Below, in pieces: positions 60,440-64,000 of a stretch of 64,000 bases of DNA. The notes under the pieces were generated by a model. The model did no database searches and had not been told where the DNA came from. It was given only the letters and a program-made list of their open reading frames with translations. Position 1 is the first letter of the stretch. Each line of letters opens with the position of its first letter. Position numbers and translations under genes: made by a program. The DNA lies in assembly GCA_964019135.1 (NCBI GenBank), contig OZ025260.1, positions 25,662,254-25,726,253 of the forward strand, written 5' to 3'. Source of the stretch: Arenicola marina. Lineage: Eukaryota > Annelida > Polychaeta > Arenicolidae.

Positions 60440-60553
60440 GCACGTCTGTCTGTGTCTCTGTCGGTCTGTCTGTGTCTCTGTCGGTCTGTCTGTGTCTGTC
60501 GGTCTGTCTTAGTCTCTGTCGGTCTATCTGTATCTCCGTATGTCTGTGTGTCG
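60440..60553. repeat. TGTC-rich microsatellite (~20-bp unit)
   Basis: TCTGTCTGTGTCTCTGTCGG recurs four to five times. Open frames on both strands here (SVCLCLSVCL on plus, TDRQTQTDRQ on minus) are repeat products. Confidence 0.8.
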
Positions 60554-60559
60554 GTGTCT

Positions 60560-61430
60560 ACATTTCGCTGGCGCTGATATATATACGGCATCCCCGATGG
60601 TCGGAGAGGGTCAGATCAAGGCGGGGTCAAGGTGAAGGTCATCGGGACAGATGGCAAAATGGCTTCATTCATTGCTTCATGAAGAGATTCAATCGCGGGT
60701 CTTGCTTCAAGCGCTGTCTTAGCAAGGGTTCATTGTTCGCGCATACTCAGTGTCTTCCTCTCACATAACTGCTACCCTGCCGATGTCTTCCTCTTCAATA
60801 TATTATCCATAACGTCCATAGTGCATACCATATAATATTATCATAATACATTATCAAGTAGGATAATACTATTAAGATTTGTTTCATATTTATCGCTTGT
60901 ATGGTGGCCATCATTATGCAATCCTTCATCTGGATTTACTTCGGATGGTGCACCAATCTACCGGCGGATTCATCACCGATGGCAGCATGTCTTCTCCCTC
61001 CACGTGGGACATCCATCAGAGAACACAGAGAGTGGCCCCCAACACAATAAAAACTCAAGCCAAGCTCACGACGTGCGGGCGTGGCAGGCACGGATTGCAG
61101 GCGCAGACTGCAGGCACGGCAAAGTGATGGATGAACCTACGGTCCTGCCTGATTTTTGTTTGTCTTTACCGCTTTACATTATACCTGCCACAGTCCCTGC
61201 CACAGCCTCATCCGCTCCGCAACCCACCCCACCCCTCCCCTGCAGTCGCCCACCCCGCCCGGTACTTGTTGAAGGATAAGCCAAGCCAAGGTTTCGGGTA
61301 CCATTCACGTCCATCATGCCATCTTAACACGTGACTTCAAATTTTAACCAAACTTACCTTGGCATATGTTGAACTGATAGAGATATATGACAATATAGTT
61401 ATATCGTGTCATCACAGACATGTCCTCCCG
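60560..61430. other. Unique sequence, no recognised gene
   Basis: Open frames of 67-98 codons overlap in different phases and carry no known domain. A C-rich tract begins at 61427. Confidence 0.4.
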
Positions 61431-61523
61431 CCCCCCCCCCCTCCACCCCCCCTCCCCGTCCCCTCCTGAGCCGAAACTTATCTTCATAAGTATGTATGCC
61501 GCCCACCTCCTCCACTTTCAGTT

Positions 61524-61750
61524 AGGACCGCTAAGATAGCTCAGTGGGTTAGAGCGCTCGCCTTGAGTGTTCTGGCCACTTTACGGCACGTGGATAGGTG
61601 GTTCGCGCCCCGCTTTGGCCATGTCTGTGTGGTCGCAGGATATAGATACCATGTCCTTCTTCGCAAAGACATGGCTCCACTCTGCCTTCCTTCTCCCATT
61701 AACGCGATATGACCAGAAGTGGTTGAAGCGTCCTGAATATACAGCCAGCC
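61524..61750 (+). mobile_element. tRNA-derived SINE, full-length copy with target-site duplication
   Basis: The tRNA-like head is the best preserved of the three copies: A box TAGCTCAGTGGGTTAGAGCG and B box GGTGGTTCGCGCCCC, then the shared body (GTGTGGTCGCAGGATATAGA) and tail GTCCTGAATATACAGCCAGC. Flanks ACTTTCAGTT (61514-61523) and ATTTTCAGTT (61751-61760) form a 9/10 target-site duplication. Confidence 0.87.
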
Positions 61751-61799
61751 ATTTTCAGTTTTCGGAGCGACACCCCCCCACCCCCCGCAACTCCTAACC

Positions 61800-62460
61800 C
61801 CGCTCCCGCTCCAAATAACGTTCGGTCGTCAGATTTTGAACCCCACCGAAAATCGGTGATTTACGATGTCCACACAACCATCCTCCTCTGCACTTGCTTA
61901 TTGTAACACACGCAACTAGTCTATCTTCCATGTTGGACAGAGCTCACAAAGTGGATTATTGTAGTAAATGGGAGGCGTGAGTCATACGTGAGGTCTGCTT
62001 AAACCATCGTTCACTATTAAGACGTAAGAACGACCCCAGAAGATCATTGCAATTGCACAAGAATAATCAAGATGTATAGTTTCATCTCACCGAATTCATC
62101 CAGTTCATCGTGTTAAAAGAATTATTCAAGAACTAGTTAAGCAACATTTACAGAAGAGGTATGGCATAAAGGTACAAGATTAAAGTACCAAATTAACCTG
62201 GGTATATATAGAAAAAATATGGCAAGTGTTGCAGATTTCTAGTGCAGCTCATCTATAATAATCGCTCATATATATCCATTCATAATGCATAACTCAATAA
62301 CATTGGTGGTGGGAAAGGTAATGACAGCTATAAAGACCATGTAGGCCAACAAGACTAAAGACCAAACAAGACTTCAACTATGCGCACCATGAAGTGAACG
62401 CGCCCAGACAAAGCACTGACATACAGCCATAAACACCGAAAACCAATAAACAAGGCGATA
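61800..62460. other. Unique AT-rich sequence, no recognised gene
   Basis: No open frame has a domain and no repeat structure stands out. Confidence 0.4.
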
Positions 62461-62465
62461 AGACA

Positions 62466-62560
62466 CAACCGGAAATCACGTGATGACAGAACCCTTCCTC
62501 CAGCGCAACCAGCGTATATAGTAGGCGGGGACAGCAGCAGATAGCCACATTTGTACCATG
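62466..62560 (+). promoter_or_regulatory. Candidate TATA promoter with ETS and E-box
   Basis: ACCGGAAATCACGTGATGAC (62468-62487) combines an ETS core (CCGGAA) with a palindromic E-box (TCACGTGA). A TATA element GCGTATATAG (62512-62521) follows about 30 bp later. The expected start of transcription is near 62545, and an ATG lies at 62558. Confidence 0.4.
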
Positions 62561-62848
62561 CCTGCTGTAGCGATAACCGCACCCCTAGGGGGGAGGGGGG
62601 GGGGACTCTTGACCTGACCTACGGACCCACGGAACATGGGGCCCCCACAAGCTATATCCCGCGGACAGTGCCCGTCTGTCCCGGGTCCCCAGGGGTTGCG
62701 TGATCACAGCCGTTATTGGCCACTCCAAGCCGGGGGGGAGGACGACGAGGAAGCGGGTCCACTTAACCTGCTTCAGCAATGCCATCGATTCCCCGCCATG
62801 GCCTACAGCCAGCAGGCTGGCAGGCACCCTAACGAATAGCCCGGCCGG
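62545..62848 (+). other. Candidate first exon downstream of the TATA promoter
   Basis: The stretch is GC-rich and CpG-rich, unlike the AT-rich DNA around it, and ends in a strong donor CCGG|GTGAGC at 62849. ATG 62558 opens MPAVAITAPLGGRGGG and then stops after 19 codons, just past a run of ten G, where a base-count error is plausible. A second ATG at 62636 opens a 67-codon frame (MGPPQAISRGQCPSVPG...) that stops nine bases before the donor. I recognise no protein. The exon may be mainly 5' UTR, or its frame may be hidden by an error in the G run. Confidence 0.28.
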
Positions 62849-62859
62849 GTGAGCGAGCG

Positions 62860-63370
62860 TTTGCTTTACCGGTCACCGTCTGAGAGGCCCAACCCTTGTT
62901 TATGACGCAACGCTTCTGTGGCATGGCGTATTTATTGAAATCCAATGTCCAATGCACATTCAATATCTCTTATAAATGGACTTTATTCCCGGATGGCATA
63001 AGCGCCTGCTGCTGGGGTTTGCAGCACCTGAGAGGTTTGTACCTATGACGGGGTGGGGCTGCCGGCTATGATGACGGGACGATAATAACGATGTATGAAG
63101 AATGATTCATTGTCATACATGAGGAAAATAGGATGATCATTTACAATGTAATTTTATCCGGAATCAGTCCATTGTGAGTCTACACTTACGGGTGTCGCAC
63201 TTAAGTTACCAATGATCTCACATGTCATAATATGGATAGGTCCTACCTAAAAAATGCGAGCGTATATTTATTAATTCAGATATTCCGAGGGGATACATTT
63301 AGATTAATATTCAAAATTAATCTCACTTCGGCCTGCCATAATATCTTTGTCGGATATCATGCACGTGCTT
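62860..63370. other. Unique AT-rich sequence, no recognised gene
   Basis: No coding or repeat signal I can support. Confidence 0.4.
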
Positions 63371-63385
63371 GTGGCATATCATTCG

Positions 63386-63494
63386 GTTGCTAGGAACTCC
63401 TATTGTGACGTCATGTTTATAACATTTTGACGTCACAACTACTCACTATTACAGCAGCCGATGGGCGGTCACCAAGAGCGCTTTGCTTGGCAAC
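63386..63494. promoter_or_regulatory. Paired CREs with RFX X-box-like sites
   Basis: GTTGCTAGGAAC (63386-63397) resembles an X-box (two half-sites). TGACGTCA occurs at 63406-63413 and again at 63428-63435, 22 bp apart, about two helical turns. TTGGCAAC (63487-63494) is a further X-box half-site. No adjacent exon could be assigned. Confidence 0.35.
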
Positions 63495-63499
63495 AGACA

Positions 63500-64000
63500 T
63501 TTAGCCCGTCGCTTATAAATTAACTTTAATTTGAAGCATACATCCAGTGTTAACATTGAATAATTGATTCGTAAATGTTGTGGGGCAGCTTATTTATTCA
63601 TTAAAGACACGACATAACAGGCTTCGATCTCTCTTTGCTTGAATATATTTATGTACAGCTGATATTTACTCCGAATCCGAAAACGTCTCATGGGGTTTGT
63701 TACGCGAAAGGAAAGTCCTAAGCCTATGCTTGAAATGGACTTTGACTATGCATGCATGCTACCTTAAGAGCTCGCTTGCGCTCGCTATTATCATATTATC
63801 CCAGTTATTATCCTTGTGGATATGATACACATGCGACTATGCTGTACCCATTGTGTGTATAATAGGAGGTGGGCGTGGATTGGTTATATCATTGACGTGT
63901 GGCGGTTAGGCATCCCTAATACTAAGCTTATCGATAACACTCCATGAAGTGGAGTAACACCTGCTACTAAACAGACAACAATCGGTCAGTGTGGCTCACG
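63500..64000. other. Unique AT-rich sequence, no recognised gene
   Basis: No open frame of note and no tandem structure. Confidence 0.4.

Noticed and set aside
2641-61750. Functional tRNA genes at the SINE heads
   Set aside because: The A and B boxes are present, but no complete acceptor or anticodon stems form. The body and tail are shared among copies, and target-site duplications flank two of the three.
1-64000. LTR retrotransposon, endogenous retrovirus or Polinton
   Set aside because: I saw no paired long terminal repeats, aspartic protease, integrase, capsid or protein-primed polymerase motifs. The only RT belongs to the non-LTR element at 6.2-9.3 kb.

Overview
This window looks like nuclear DNA from an animal, most likely a marine invertebrate; a lophotrochozoan such as a mollusc is a guess I cannot prove. 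The reasons are a tRNA-derived SINE family, a CR1/L2-like LINE, hAT-style MITE ends, a decayed THAP domain, metazoan-type promoter motifs (ETS, CCAAT, CRE, E-box), GT/AG-type splice sites and very long tandem arrays. There are no operons, ribosome binding sites or prokaryotic genes. I found no complete protein-coding host gene. Nearly all long open frames are by-products of tandem repeats or of G- or C-rich tracts.

Layout. 0-6 kb: low-complexity DNA, a 302-bp MITE (2217-2518) and a SINE with clear target-site duplications (2641-2897). 6-9.6 kb: a 5'-truncated, minus-strand LINE (6199-9341) inserted into an old 45-bp minisatellite that resumes on its far side. 9.6-17.7 kb: mostly unrecognised sequence with a promoter-like cluster near 11.9 kb, a tetranucleotide array (14.7-15.4 kb) and a duplicated block (16.55-16.94 kb). 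17.8-23.5 kb: about 273 copies of a 21-bp unit with nested higher-order duplications. 24.4-24.7 kb: the best host-gene signal, a promoter followed by a short coding first exon ending in a splice donor. 25-32 kb: C- and G-rich DNA, a truncated SINE, a degenerate ~60-bp repeat and a 200-N assembly gap. 32.6-35.6 kb and 49.1-51.0 kb: two arrays of one ~42-bp repeat in opposite orientations, with related flanks. 36.8-44.8 kb: a 139-bp satellite of about 58 units carrying telomere-like motifs. 45-49 kb: non-satellite DNA with a ~980-bp inverted-repeat element and a candidate first exon. 51.8-53.3 kb: a decayed THAP-domain locus and a small enolase-like reading frame. 54.3-59 kb: a 14-bp array, then a 1.5-kb segment duplicated in tandem, each copy carrying a 24-bp array. 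59-64 kb: minor repeats, a third SINE copy and two promoter-like clusters.

At least seven separate tandem arrays cover roughly a third of the window. The host content that can be supported is limited to candidate first exons and promoters (24.6, 48.5 and 62.5 kb), a decayed THAP locus and a few CTCF-like motifs. No genes can be shown to work together here. The main biological story is repeat birth, amplification and transposition.
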